Both the position numbers and the translations under genes were made by a program. The notes under the pieces were generated by a model. It did not search any database. It was not told the DNA's origin and saw only the letters and a program-made list of their open reading frames with translations. From positions 22,942,501 to 23,006,500 of the forward strand of contig AP031353.1 in assembly GCA_037833965.1 (NCBI GenBank): 64,000 nucleotides of DNA. The letters run 5' to 3'. This stretch comes from Marchantia polymorpha subsp. ruderalis. Lineage: Eukaryota > Streptophyta > Marchantiopsida > Marchantiales > Marchantiaceae. This document shows, in pieces, positions 25,001 to 38,700 of this stretch; the first letter of the stretch is position 1, and every line of letters begins with the position of its first letter.

Positions 25001-26500
25001 AGATTACAGATGCTTGGCGAAGTAGATTCACGATTTGGAAGAGGGCTGTTGTGAGAATGTCGATGATTCTCGAAGAATATTTCCTTGATACGTTGTCCAT
25101 CTCTTCGTTCTGTTCTTTTCTTCACAATCAACAGGTCAAATGTAGTTCTCCGTATATTCTGCACGATCTCATTGATTTGGGTACACATTTTTATGCTAAG
25201 CAAGTCATTGATGTACATTTAAGCTACACATCTGTGTAATTTCACACTGTCCACATCTATAATTATATTTCCCCTCAAATATCATAACTTAGAGGTGTGA
25301 AATTTGATATTGAGCGAGTACTCTATTTTTTTAATCTAATAAATGTTAAACTGTTTGTTTTAAAATCATGTTAATTTGGTTTATTGTTACTTTCGTTAAT
25401 TGGAATTTTATCAAAGTCTTATCGCATAAAAACCTTATACTTTAACTCTCAATTATACGAACTTAGATTCTTTCAGTGAAGTATATTTCTCTTTACGTCG
25501 AGATATATATATATATATATATGCAGCGTTCAACTAAATACTTGATGATTGTCTATCTTTGGCGTCAAAGATTAACGTCCGATGATTTGCATTTCGTTGT
25601 GACCAACCTTATCAATTGATATATGAGGAAAAAATTACTCAAGTGCAATTATTTGACTCGTGACTTCATTTTCTTCGAGAATGAGTTTAACTTTGCTGAA
25701 CCTCCCACCCACACATGCTTTGTTTCCCAACGATGAGAAAGATAATCTTGTCTATAATGACAAGATGCTTGTAATAATGCCCCATGACAAACACTTTCAT
25801 GGTCAAGGAAATGGCTAATATAAAGTCATCTTTTTCTCTTATTAAACCGACAAGTAGTTCATTTATCTGATATGTGCAATTCATATTTCATCCCAACATC
25901 TCATCTATAATTATTTAATGTTGTCGATTTATGTGCAAGAGGATTTCTGTACAAGAACTAGAGTTACTTAGCCATCCCATTGCAGCAAATATTTCTAAGA
26001 TTAGTGGAGATAACTCAAATACTACAATCTTCCTCACAAGAAGATTGCCTATGGTCACAAACTTAACATTCTTCGAATGTACATTGTCTCTTTATAAAAC
26101 CACCAATGTCTCTTCCAAATTACATAATTTTTGATCGCGAAATCAAGTTATCTGTAGGTTATCATTCAAAAAGAACATCTTGATTGTTGAGTATTTCCTA
26201 CCAAATGATTTCATTGACATAAAATCATCATGAAAACTATTTCACATCCAAATTTTTATTGAAATTTGATGATATGAGCACATTTCAAAAAATCAAAATT
26301 GGAATGATTTCAACTTTTTCAAAGAGTATGAATGTAATTCGAGTCACAAAATGATGCATTTCATCCATCTGCAACTTCATTAGTGATTATTCACATTGTT
26401 TTTGCTTTTCAAAAATACTAGTTAAGATTTTTAAGAGATATCTCATAAAAATAATAATATTGTGGTTATTTATTTGATGACTTATTAGATGATGATAAAT
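25000..26500. other. AT-rich spacer, no gene seen
   Basis: It includes an (AT)n run at about 25503-25521. Short ORFs carry no recognisable domain. The right part may belong to the copia relic that follows. Confidence 0.5.
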
Positions 26501-26860
26501 ACTTGTTAGGTTACGATGATGACTATAAATAAAATCTGGACAAAACAAATATCTATAACAGAGTATTTTTTTTTGGATGATAGATGCATTATTTAGAGAT
26601 TTATTTTGTAAAAAAAATTAGCACAGTACAAAACGGAAGCTGAATTTAAAGCTGCAACATAAGCAACAAACAAATCTATTTGGCTAAATTGATTTATCAT
26701 TAAGATGAGCTTCAAACATGAGGTTGATCATCTTCATTGTGATAATAAAAATGCATTACATTCTGCTGTAAATCAAATGATGAACATTAGAATGAAACAC
26801 ATTGATATTAATTATTACTTTATCAGATATGTAGATTATGATAAAAAATATTGACCTAGA
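26500..26860 (+). pseudogene. Ty1/copia RNase H relic
   Basis: Plus-strand frames, with stops and shifts between them, read TEAEFKAAT, then HCDNKNALHSAVNQ, then MKHIDINYYFIR. These correspond in order to the copia RNase H signatures STEAEY..AA, LHCDSQSAIHLAKN and RTKHIDVRYHFIR. The family and order are clear; stop codons show that it is dead. Confidence 0.8.
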
Positions 26861-28020
26861 CAAAGTACCTCTTGAACATCATTTGCTTTTTTTTGCGCAA
26901 TAATCACTCACTGAAAGAATCTCATATATGGAATATGATTTTGGACAAAAGCGTTTATATCTTAGTGAATAATTTAGTAGAAATTTAGTTGTAAGATTTT
27001 GTTTACCCGACCATATTTTACAGTACTGAAGACTAACTCCATGGTGTTCCCAGACTTTTTGTTATTTTATGCTTTAACCTCGACTTAGTTTTTTCTTTAA
27101 AGTAGTTCCTCAAGCATCAAGATGAAAATATAAAGGTTATAAAAGTCAACATAACTTGCGACGTTTAATGTCATTTGTGAAGTACTTGTCCCCTTGATAT
27201 AACACTTGTCTCGAAGTAAACATGAAAATCTTCTGCCGCGCTTGTTGCACATGAACCTGAAATATTCTTCCAATAGGTTCGATTGGAATACCCGTGAGAT
27301 ATAATCAAAATCTACAACGTGGGTTTCATGTTTGACCGCTTGTCCTCTTGAGCAATCTCGTACAAAGTCTTATGGGTGAGGCGATAAATATTTCCAGGAT
27401 CATTGAAGCGCAACCCGTTGAATGTGTGGATTCTAAACCATCCTGCAATAGTTTTGTAAAACGAGGACATAAAAAAAATGATATCTTTTCTGCATATCTT
27501 AAACATAAAATTCTTTTTTACAAAGTTAAGGATGCACGATAGGGGATTGTCTTTTCAAGATTTGTCCTAAAATCACCAATTCCTGCAAGGATAAGCACTT
27601 AAAAAGTCGGAGAAATTATTATTCAGCTCCTGTACAATATTTTATTTTTCCCTCCCCGATCCTTTTTGCTATCCACTAGGCCCCTTTCCATTTTTACAGA
27701 GGTCTATCTAGAAACTCCTGATGTTAATTAACGGTGCATGACTCCAGTGGATTAGAATCGTGATTTCTCACTGGCAAGTCGTCTTCTTCATCGTCTGGCG
27801 GATCGGGCAAATTCTGGGTCAAGCACAATGTCACTTGAGAGTTTTGATGATGCTCGATTCTCCGAGAAGCACGAGCAGGCCACCGTTTCTTCAGCTCGGA
27901 GAGCAGCGGAACCTCGCTCACGTTTCACTGAAACGGAATGCTCTGAAGGTGCGAGCAGTCGGCCTTCACGTTAGCAAGATTCGTAGCACAAAGTATCGAG
28001 GAATCTGTTACTAACTCACG
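26860..28020. other. Spacer, no gene recognised
   Basis: Small ORFs on both strands (27312-27542, 27724-28014) show no domain. The right end forms the upstream region of the U2 gene. Confidence 0.5.
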
Positions 28021-28040
28021 AACACAAGTCTCTGCCCTAA

Positions 28041-28089
28041 AACCCATAAGTAAAGATGAAGATGTCGACTTCTGGTGACCTTTATAAAC
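28041..28089 (+). promoter_or_regulatory. Putative plant snRNA promoter: USE-like element and TATA box
   Basis: A TATA box (ttataaac, 28082-28089) lies about 30 nt before the U2 5' end. About 30 nt further upstream sits aacccataag (28041-28050), a weak match to the plant upstream sequence element RTCCCACATCG. This spacing is the one that marks RNA polymerase II snRNA genes in plants. The TATA is clear; the USE match is degenerate and tentative. Confidence 0.45.
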
Positions 28090-28111
28090 TCCCGACTTCC
28101 GCTGTAGAAGC

Positions 28112-28306
28112 ATACCTTTCTCGGCCTTTTGGCTAAGATCAAGTGTAGTATCTGTTCTTATCAGTTTAATATCTGATACGAGGGTCATCGACCCTCACGA
28201 TATTAATCTTATTTCTTTCACGGGTGCGAGTCCAATGGAGTAGCTTGCTGCTTCGGATCCGCCAGTGTCGCCTTGGTATTGCACTACCTCCTTGGCCGGC
28301 GCAGCC
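28112..28306 (+). ncRNA. U2: U2 spliceosomal snRNA
   Basis: The sequence starts atacctttctcggccttttg, the universally conserved U2 5' end, and continues through the branch-point-pairing GTAGTA (28145-28150) and the conserved stretch into stem-loop IIa. Stem IIb (gagggtc/gaccctc) is perfect. A U-rich Sm-site region follows (about 28203-28219). The 3' half contains the stem-loop IV core ccttggtattgcactacct. The length of about 195 nt is normal for plants. The RNA pairs with the intron branch site in the U2 snRNP. The 3' end is approximate. ORFs crossing this stretch are not real genes. Confidence 0.93.
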
Positions 28307-29510
28307 CTCTCTCCCCAAACGGAGAACCAATCAACCATAACAAGAATTGATGTCTGTTGATGGGAATCGAATCATAGGAAGAGTCATTTATCTTCAACAA
28401 TTAAAAAGAGCACGTCAGAAATGAACACAGGGCATTGACCGAGCCGAGACGGCAGACCAGATCGAAGGAGTCTATCGGGATGTCTCTGGAGTTTACAAGC
28501 AGATGACCCAATCACCAGAGCAGCGAAATTGGACACTGTTGACGAGAACATCAGTTTACAGATCGGCGATTAGGTGACATTGAACTCCCGTGTGGGCAAA
28601 GAAACTGGTTCATATCAAGATTAAGATGAGCCGAAATGTCTGAGTTTAATCGACACGCTGAAACCAAAGAGCTCCTACTTGTATGGCTAAATCCGAAGGA
28701 GCAAAAATTACGCTTACGAGAAGTACTGTGATCCTGATTTGAGCAGGAGAAGAGGCTTGCGGGAATGCAAAGGGCTTCAGTTAGGTCTGTTGGAATGCGA
28801 GCAAGTATGTCTTGTGTGTTCGGCTCAGAGCGAACCATTCTTTCGCTTTCTACTAAAGAGTATCGAGTGCGGGATACAAGCTGCTCACCTCAATGTTTGG
28901 AAAGGTCCCTGATGGAGCACCACCATTGAAATTTGGAAGCAAGGAAATGTCACTGGAACGGCATGGATGACATGTTGTGAGGACGGACTCTAGGCGAGCA
29001 ACTTGCTGAACTTGTGTGATTTCACTTGTAGCCCTGCATCCGAAATGACAGGTAGAAAGTATTGCGAGCTAACGGGTGAAAGTCGGAGTATCGGATTGAA
29101 GGAAATTCACATGTCTGTGATGTGAAGAGTGGTGTTAAAGTGACAGCTCGACTTGTTCTGCAGTAAATCAGAATTTTAAAAATACGTCCACTGTCAGTCG
29201 AAATCTGGACAAAGCTGCGTGCAATCTTGAGCTTTAGTGTGAACAGATTGATTTCATACGGTCGGAGGCGCGGGACATACGAATTAATGAACAACTGCAT
29301 CAAGATTGAATATTGCTATCTTACTTCCTGGTCCTCAAATTTGGCTTTTGCAATCCTCGTGATATAGCCGTCAATGCTATTGTACATGATTTTTTACAAG
29401 TTGCCATAATCATGACAAGTCCTCTAGAAAAGACGAGGATTTTCTTCGTCAGGTCAAAATTTCGATATGTATACTCTTCATTTGTGTCTTACATATAGTT
29501 GTAAGGGCGT
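28307..29510. other. Region downstream of U2, no gene recognised
   Basis: Balanced composition with several ORFs of 60-95 codons on both strands (28551-28838, 29022-29303, 29313-29498). None shows a domain or splice continuity. Confidence 0.45.
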
Positions 29511-31600
29511 AGAGTTCATTTGTAAATCTCACATAAGTAGAGTTTATTAATAATTATATATATATATATATATTCTTTTGACCATAGTTTGGTTTAAGAT
29601 GGTTATAATTAAATGAAAGATGTATGTTAGGATTTTTTAGAAATTATTTATATTTATAATCTATATTTCAATACATAAAAAATAAAGAATAGATTGCTTG
29701 TAATTCATTTTAATTTTTTAATTTAAATTAATGAGATTAAAATTTAGATTAATTTTAAATAAATGTTTTTAGAATCTTGTCACTATATAAAAATACCAGC
29801 AAACTAGTGATTTTTTTAAATTTCTCTAATCATGCATGAGATGTTCTATGGATGTAATCTGCAGGTATGTGCGATGTCCATTATATTATGTGTGTGCATG
29901 CATGTAACGTTTAAAAAGTAAATACGTAAATGAAAATTAAAAGTAAATACGTAAAAAGTAAATATTTATCAGTATAAATGAATTTGAAAATAAATATCAA
30001 AATTTTTTATAGTTATTATTTTTAAGTATCAAAATTACCATACAAAAGTGAAAATAATCAAATTTTAGAGGAAAATGAAAACAAATTTTTGGTTTTTATT
30101 AATTTATAACATATACTTTACATATACAAGTGTAAATTCAGATATAGATATAAATGTTCAAAGAGGAAGACGATAATGTATTGGAAGGTGACAAGAGTGC
30201 AAATATAAGAAAGATCTTAAGTGTATATAACGTGATCTTTAGATCTTGTTTGGTATTCGTGAACATCAAAGTTGTTGAGATTCTTTTAGCCAATGTGGTT
30301 CAAAGTTTTCACCCCAAGTAGTATGACTTACTGGACATTAGACTAGAATGACAAAGTTAATACCTATGTAGTTTACAAAAGTGTATTGTTAATGTACTAA
30401 TTTTACATAAAAAAATTTTATCATATTAATTACTTTAGATTTTTAATTTTGACAATATCAAACAGTTCATCTCTTGTGCGAAATGATGAACATTGTAGAA
30501 ATGAAAAATTGGATTTTTTTAGCATGGGATTCATTTCTATTTGGAATATATGTCTATCCATATCTACTTGGAAACAATAAGCATCATTTTTTCACCCAGA
30601 AACAATAATGTTGAATTCATAACTATCCAAAGTCCGTGGACATTGATATGGATATGTCCATCCAATATTGAGTTCTCGCACACAAGTTAATGTATTTGCT
30701 AGTGTGTATAAAATTTGGTATTACTTTACCTATATACAAAATGAACCGTCACATATCAAATCTATTAAAGATGAAACGGGGAATAATGAAATAGATTTTT
30801 CATTATCTATAGAATATTATACTTTATAAATTTAATGATTTACTAGACAATATCGAGACTTTAGTGAAAAACATTGATAAAAATAATTCAACAAAAGTGA
30901 TAAAAAATTTAACCCAAATAATATATTTACACTATAATATATAATTGTTTAATTGAATATACATTTTACATAAATGCTCACTTCAATACACAACGAAAGT
31001 TGAATATACAATAAACTATTTGCCTAAATGTATATATAGATATGGAAGTTTTTTATCATAATTTGTACATTTGTTCTTTTAAAACGAAAACTAAAGTAAG
31101 ATATTAAAACTTTCGGATTGTGTTTTCTTCGTAAACCTACCGTATTTATATTTTTCAATCTAAAGTTTTGAGTGCAAAGCTTTTAAAGCGCTCAAATCAG
31201 TGACAATGTCAATTCAATCAAACAATTCTCACTTGTTTTGAAATACTTCGTTTGAATTTCTCAACTTCCATATGATATCATAAAGTGTCATTTTCTACTA
31301 TATGTAAAATTGATCGACATGAAGAATGTAATTCAGCTTTGAATCTTGAGTATTCTAGCCATCAGCATCGAAATCATGCAATTTCTCAACTAAGTAGTCC
31401 ACTAAGTTAAACCATTGATTTTGATTTATATTTCAGTTGTTGTGGGGAAACATTGTTATCCTTGTACTGAAAATTTTTACTGAAATTTTTTCTTGAGTAT
31501 TAGATTGCACCTCTTTGATCCTGTAAATTTTATAAAAGCATATGCATTTTTGGCTTTTAAAAATTTCTTATATTCGAAGGCAAGAGACAAGATGACAAAA
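29510..31600. other. Very AT-rich spacer, no gene seen
   Basis: It contains an (AT)n run near 29553-29572 and repeated agtaaatacgtaaa motifs around 29919-29965. No ORF of note. Confidence 0.6.
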
Positions 31601-32713
31601 TATTGTACTATCGATGGCCTATGCAAAATGTAAAGGCCAGGACGTCAGACTGACATCCGTGACGTCATACCCTGTACAACGTTGATTTGAAGCTAGATGT
31701 GGACCGTGAGACTCCTGGGAGTACTCAGCATTTAATGTTCGGATATAACAATTCAAGTCTCTATCAAGATTAAGAGTCCTCCTGATTTGATATACAGCAT
31801 ATACACTAGACCAAACAGGTAAGCAAAGCTCGTTTGAATACAAAACGCTAGCATGCGGGTAATTGAGTAAAGACGAAACCTATGCTACAGTCAAGTCATC
31901 CAAAGGTTGCTAGGAGACAGAAAAAAAGCAGATTATTTGTAATGAACTCATCGTAACGACATATTGAACCTTTGAAGAAGATAGTGAAGAACGTGTCTAC
32001 GAAATTATTTTCACCAATGCCAGGGCCCTGCCATACTCATACGTAACGAGGAGTACCCGTGGCAGATCATCTAAAGTAGATTAAAAGTGATATTCTGCCT
32101 CACATTTCTTTTTAGCTTTCTGATATAAATGGTACAAGCTGAGTTCATTTGAGTCGGCCGTTTTAGTTCACTATGGTACTTTCGACTTTTCTCTTAACAA
32201 ATTATATCTTATTTTCGGCTGACAATATCTACTTTTATACCGCTTCAAGACTGACGCGGAACAGATCACTCCTTGGAATCAGGATACGTGAATACCGGGA
32301 TGAAAGCAAGCTAGGCATTCCAAACTTCATCAACCTCTCCAGGTTGATTCCTTTACGACGTACTGCGATTTTAATTCCTCAAACGAAAGATGGAACGAAC
32401 AATTCTTTAAGTCGAAAATAATGATCACAATCCGCTTAAGGTAATCAAAATTGTCGTACCCTCAGCTTCTGTCCACAAGTGGATATTACTTACTATCTCT
32501 TTAACGGCAACACAACTGACTAGAGAGCTATCTGGTTGTGAACTGAAGCTTCCTTATCCGCATTGATTTTTTCCTCCTCCAGTGATTTACACATGATTGT
32601 TTCAAGACAAAAGAATGAATTTGATAGAGGTCATAGTTTTCTACCTCCAGGTCGATGCCAAACAAATGCTGGTACATCTTACCTCCGACTTGCTTTCCTC
32701 AGCAGCCAAAAGC
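31600..32713. other. Downstream flank of the ATM3-type gene, no gene assigned
   Basis: It contains small ORFs only, the longest 82 codons at 32173-32421 (plus) without a known domain. The right end should include the 3' UTR of the minus-strand ABC transporter gene. Confidence 0.4.
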
Positions 32714-35700
32714 TTATAGATCATCACCTTCGGTGCTGTTCTGTTGATTCCAAAGTTGAGCATATCGACCCCCCAATTCTAGGAGCACATCATGAGGTCC
32801 GCGTTCCACAACATGTCCATTTTCAAGTACGACAATCTGTTCAATTAATGACAAAATGTTAGTGGTTCGCACTCAAATGACACATCTCGCTTAAAACCTA
32901 TCTGGAGAACACAAAAATGACACATCATGTTTATAACCAATCTGTGCCTCTGGATAGCATAGAGCAGATTAAGAAAAGGTAAAAAAAAAAGAGATTCCTT
33001 AAGAGAGTAGCGCAACGTTCTTATAGTTCTGGATCGGGTTAACGGCAAAGGAAAACTGGAACTTTCCAGTTCCATTGTAAAAATGATAATAGCATGTTAT
33101 GAAAGGCCTACCTCATCACAATTCATAGCGGTCGTGAGACGATGTGCGATAAAAACTGCTGTCCGATTCTGTGCCAAAGACCTCAATGCTCCAAGAATCT
33201 CTGCTTCAGTTGTGCTGTCTAAAGCACTAGTTGCTTCATCACAGAGTCTACCGATAAGATGAACAAAAGACAAGGTCAAGCACAGTAGAATTATCTGTTG
33301 CGCATCAAGTAAGCATGAGTATATCGCAATATATATGAATTACAATCACGGTGTCAAGTTTGAAACTAGAGAGGGAAACTTACAATATAGGAGGAGCCTT
33401 TAAAAAAGCCCGTGCTAGTGCTACCCGTTGCTTTTCTCCACCACTAAGCTACACAGCAGGAACAAACTCCACGGAAATTGTATTAGCTTGTTTGGAGGTA
33501 AATAACATGCAATTCTGACCAATCCAACCAGCTTACAACTGCGTAGCTTGCTCATCAAGAACAACCTTACCTCAGTTCACTTTCAGACTAAGACCTCAAG
33601 TGGTCGCTGCAGGTAAGATACAATTCCGTGCTGCCTCAAACCCGTTGACCAACCTCAACAAGATCACCGACAACATTATAGGTACACGTGTATAACCTGA
33701 GTCAATAACAACCAGTCTCTTACCTTCAGTCCCCTCTCTCCAACGCGTGTACGATATTGCTCGGGAAATCCCATGATAACATCATGGATAGCTGCCTGTT
33801 TTGCAGCCTTGTATACCTGTCATTCCGACTCTCTATGTCAGACAAAGTAAGTTCAAACCCCGGCACTGATGAACTAAAGTAGGTCAAGGACAAACGCTTT
33901 ACATAATTACTGCTCCTGAGCTTCACAATTCAGTTTGAGGGATGAGACAATACCTCCTCCTCCGTTGCAGCCATGTTTCCGTAATGTATGTTGTAATATA
34001 TTGTATCATTGAACAACACCTGCGAGTAACCTCTTACTTTAGTAAGAGCTTTCCAATCATCCGTTCCTCTCCGTGGCTACGGAGAGGAACATTGACGCAT
34101 AAGGCCCAAGGCCATGTAGCTGCTGATACCCACTTCCATTCCTTGTAACTGAACTCTCCTCCCACTTCTAGATAGATTAAAAAAACAACTAAGAAACCAA
34201 GGTATTCAATGATTTATGGTCTTAGGCAGCAAGATTTGCGAAGATCATCTTGAAAGAAGCAAAAAACCCTTCAACCGAGTCCAAAGATACACTACGGGCA
34301 CAACCTACTGTGTCTTGTGGAACGACAGCAATACACTTCCGCAAGCTGTCAAGAGTAACATCCTTAAGGTCTTGTCCATCAACTCTGACCTGCAAAGGTA
34401 CAAACGCCAGTGTATGGAGATCAGATGTAGAAGCCACGGAACCATAAATGGCGTGTCCGTCCAAACAACGTGATTATAAAAGCACCCTTGAGTAAACCTA
34501 CACCAATACGTTGAAGTTGGTCTGTCACTTTAAACCTGGACAATTTGATGAACTCATCGTTAGCTTGGCGAGTGCTTATGACTCTTCTATTATCGTTACA
34601 AAGTTCAGATCAATCAAGTCCGGAATTATCAAAGAAGGTTCAATATACTCTCATCTACTTTTCACTTACAGATCCAGACTGACAGTCGAAGAAACGGTAG
34701 ATGAGCCGAAGAATGGTTGACTTTCCTGCCGAAAAAAGCCCCAACCCATGTTGCAACCAAAGTAAGTCCCAGTTACAATAAAGATTGTCACCTTCATTGT
34801 AACATATACAGTATTGCACAATGATAACAAGGTCCTAAGGAGTTACTTGCGTAAGTTAATCGCATGTGTGAGGTTAGCACCAAATAAACAAATCTGAACA
34901 TGAAAAATCTTTGTTCCGGCATGAAGGAGATACTAAAAAATTCACATGAAAAGTGGGATCTAGCATTTTATTAATTTGGCGCTAAATGTGGTTAAGTACG
35001 TTGGAATAAATCTCCATTAAAAAGGTTATTACAACTAGCTCTAAAGGCGTCGTCTTCGATGAAGTCATGAAAGTCCAAAATGAAGTACAAAAAAAAGGGT
35101 TGCAAAAAGGAGCTGAAATTTACCACTTCCACTTGTACCCACGATAGCAACACTCTTCCCGGCTGGGACATCGAAGGAAACACCTCCCAGTATTGGCCTA
35201 TCTGACACGTACCTGTTGATACAATATTACAACTATCCGATTATAACTCGAAACCACGTAGAGATGGGTTGATCAACTTGGACTTCTCGACGACCAGAAT
35301 CAACGAGTTCCTGACGCAGCTTAGTTTCACTAAACACCTGAATCATGAATAGAAATCTCATCAAACAAGTAGAGCGCTAAGGTGGACTTCACGTGCCCGA
35401 AGTGAACATTGTCGAAAGAAATATTCCCTCCATGGAGTTGAAGTGGTTTGGCGTCGGGTGAGTCGGATATGCTTGGTTTTACCTGTGATGTAAGCAGTTA
35501 GTCGCATCCCCACAAGAAAATAGCCTCACATAGAATAAAAGATACAAAATGCAAAACGTTTGTACGAATTGCAACAAGATAACTCAACACTTAAGTCTTT
35601 CCTCATATTACCTCAAGTAATGAGAACATCTGTTGCATGTCGATGAGACTTTGCCGAGTTTCGCGATACACTGTACCCAAAAAGTTCAGAGGTAGTGACA

Positions 35701-38700
35701 ACTGGAAGAGAAGACCATTGACCATGACCTGCCATTCACAACATGCATTTAGCCGGTGGAAAGGTTTTCAGACATAAGATAAGAGGACATGCAACAGCAT
35801 AAGAAGCAACATTGTAAGAGAATTATCATCGTCGTTATATACCTCCGAAAAGTAGTGTTTAAAATACGGCAGCAGTGGCACAGCTGGACAATTGTAACGG
35901 TCTGAACTAAAACGGAAGAACTTCTAGGCCTATTGATGAAAAAGTGAATACATGTTGCTGACAAATTAAACAGCCCCTAGCTCTGAGTCAATTCTCTGCA
36001 ACTCGTAACAGAACTGACATCATTTGTTGTCCGAGGATCTTACAAGGTCTCCTATTGTCATCTCCCCACTTGTGATGCCCTGTGCACACATGACCATCGC
36101 AGTTGACAATGCAGCACTAAATATCGCATTTTGTCCAAAATTTAGAGCTGAAAGGCTGGTTTGAGTCTTCAAAGCAGCATCCTCGTACTCTGTACAGAAA
36201 TTTTTTATCAAAAAACTCAACTCTGGAACAGCACAGGAAGCACTACATTTTCCATCGCACTAGACCTGTCCTCTTAAATTGCAAAAAGAAATCTGGAGCA
36301 ACATCTTTTAAGAAGAGCTACGAGTATCTGCAAACCAATCGAATTGTCATTGCATTTCCGGACCAGATAAGTGCTGGGAAGCAAACTTTAATGAGAGGTA
36401 TTGAAAGCAAACTAATGCTCACTTTGCAAGTGTTGGTCATATAGTCTCGCTTCATGAAGCTCGTTATTGAAGTACTTGACAGTCTGCAAACGTACGAGCG
36501 ATGTTCATGGTCAAACCCTCCTGGCCCGCACAACTTTGATAACTGAAGTACACTATACTAACGTCATGGTTGCTAAACGGCAACTAACCTCATAGTTGAT
36601 GAGTGAGTCGGTTGCACGAGAGCTGGCAGCATTATCAGCTTTATTCATATCCTGCCGAAACTTTGTACGCCACTGCTCCACCAAAATTTTGATATAAAAA
36701 CCTTACGACTAATTCCCGCGCGAGTAATCCAAATTCGATCCACAAGTTTTCACAAAGGAAGAACAAGAACACTTAAAAAATAAGACTAGCATTTTTTCTG
36801 CGCCACAGGCCTAGAACAGATATTACAACGAGGAATGTTCTATCATGGAGAACATGAGTACTTAAAGTTCAACACTCTTTCTCCATTATACACGTCAAGT
36901 CCAGAGAAAGTGCAACAACAACAATGTGGGAGAAATTGTAACCTGGGTCACACTTAAGGTGAAAGCCGTATACGCAGCAACAGTGAAAGATGTCAACCAT
37001 GCAAATGGTGCTCCAAACTTATACGCTAATATTCCAGCGACCATGGATATCTGCCACACTCTAGTTGAGGTTTAAATTGATCAGAAGAAAAGGCAGGAAG
37101 ACAGTTTATGTTCATCTGGCTTCAAGCTCGAAATAATATCCAGCGTGCAACAGCGATCACAAGATGAAACTGAACGTAAATCAAGGTAGAATTTCTGGTA
37201 CATCAGGCCAAGGTAAAAATCATCAAGTACCTCTAAGATGGTCGGAACGACATTGAAGACCATTGAAGTGAGGATGAAATTGATTGCTCTGGTTCCACGA
37301 TCGATAGTTCGGTTCAAGGCACCTGTTTGTCGGCTGCAATCTCCTGTTTTTAGTTTGCTCGATTCAAATCCAGACTAAAAGAAATCTAAGATTATCATCA
37401 TGATGTGATTGTTAATCTAGGAGTTAGATTTTTCTGTATTTAGCAGGAAAATAGTAAAGAAAGTCGAAGGTTGCATGGAGTATGCAGGTGTATCTTGAAG
37501 TCACTCGAAAGGATTCAAGGCGTAGAAAAATATTATCTCATTCCTTCGCTCCATTTTTTAATGACAGTATTAGGTCCTCCAAGATTCCAATTTAGCATCA
37601 GCATTGAAAGGAAGAGGAAGGGATGGTGGATTACAATCAGCCAGACCAAGTAAATTGAGAGTGTTTACAAAGGTTAGGATGGAGGATGCAAAATCTATTG
37701 CAACCTGTTGGATTCTGGTTGTGAACCAAAAAAGACATAAAATAAATTGGAAAGAAGAGAATAGAGGATCTGCAGTTACTGTACCTCAGTGTTGTATTAA
37801 CGTTTGATATGGTATGTATCCGACAATAAATGGCTCACTCTATGGGAGCTTTGACGATATACACTAAAGTATCCAACTCCAGCTCATTGGGTGTGTCAAA
37901 AGGGTGCTCAAGTATCTAAAAGGCTTGGAGTACATGAAATTAGGATATAAGCCTACAGTCAAGAAAATCTCCTGTGTTTGTTGGGGATGTGATCATCTCA
38001 ACAATAGGACCACCAGTGACGGTATCTTTACTCCATGTGGATGGAGCTATCAGATGGGGGAGCAAATAACAGAAGTCAGTAGATGTATGTCTAATAGAAC
38101 GTGAAATCATTGTTTCTTCATTAGCACTTCAAAAGCTAATGTGGTCCAGGAGAATGTTCAACAACCTTAGATGTGATCAAAAAACTCAAACTATATTGAT
38201 GTGTGATTGTAACATTGTAGATATTGCACTCGCTAAAAACCCTCCAAGGACATAACATGTTCTGATACGCACAAACTTCTTTCAGAATTCATTCAGAAGA
38301 AAGAAGAGAAAGAAAAAGTTAGATTAGTCTACTGCCCAAATGAGGACATGACTGCTGATGTGCTTAACCAAGCACTTCCAGATTATAAACAAAAAAGGGC
38401 ATAACAGAAATGAAAATGAAATTGACTCTTCCTTGAATAGGAGTGATGTAGATTTTAATCCCGGAGTTGGTTTCTTTTCGAATTGCACATAAAAGAAGTT
38501 TTGAAAAAAATTAAAGTTACTTACCACTTTTACCATAGGTAACTACTTTTACTTCAGGGCTACAAATTCCTCGACCCCCAATAATTACTCCATCTAGAAC
38601 AAATAACTACCCAGAATTGATAAAAGCTTTTACCTCAAATGGTACGTCAAGTCAAGATTGTGTAGATGTAAAAAAACCTGAATCCGATGTAACAAGAGAC

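Noticed and set aside
27275..27295. T-loop-like ggttcgattgg as part of a tRNA
   Set aside because: No acceptor stem, D-arm or anticodon arm can be formed around it.
27925..28188. Minus-strand 87-codon ORF across the U2 gene
   Set aside because: It reads the U2 RNA gene backwards; conservation here is for the RNA.
37904..38104. 66-codon ORF as a possible gene in the ATM3 intron
   Set aside because: It matches part of copia RNase H ([22 protein letters not shown]) with broken frame on both sides.
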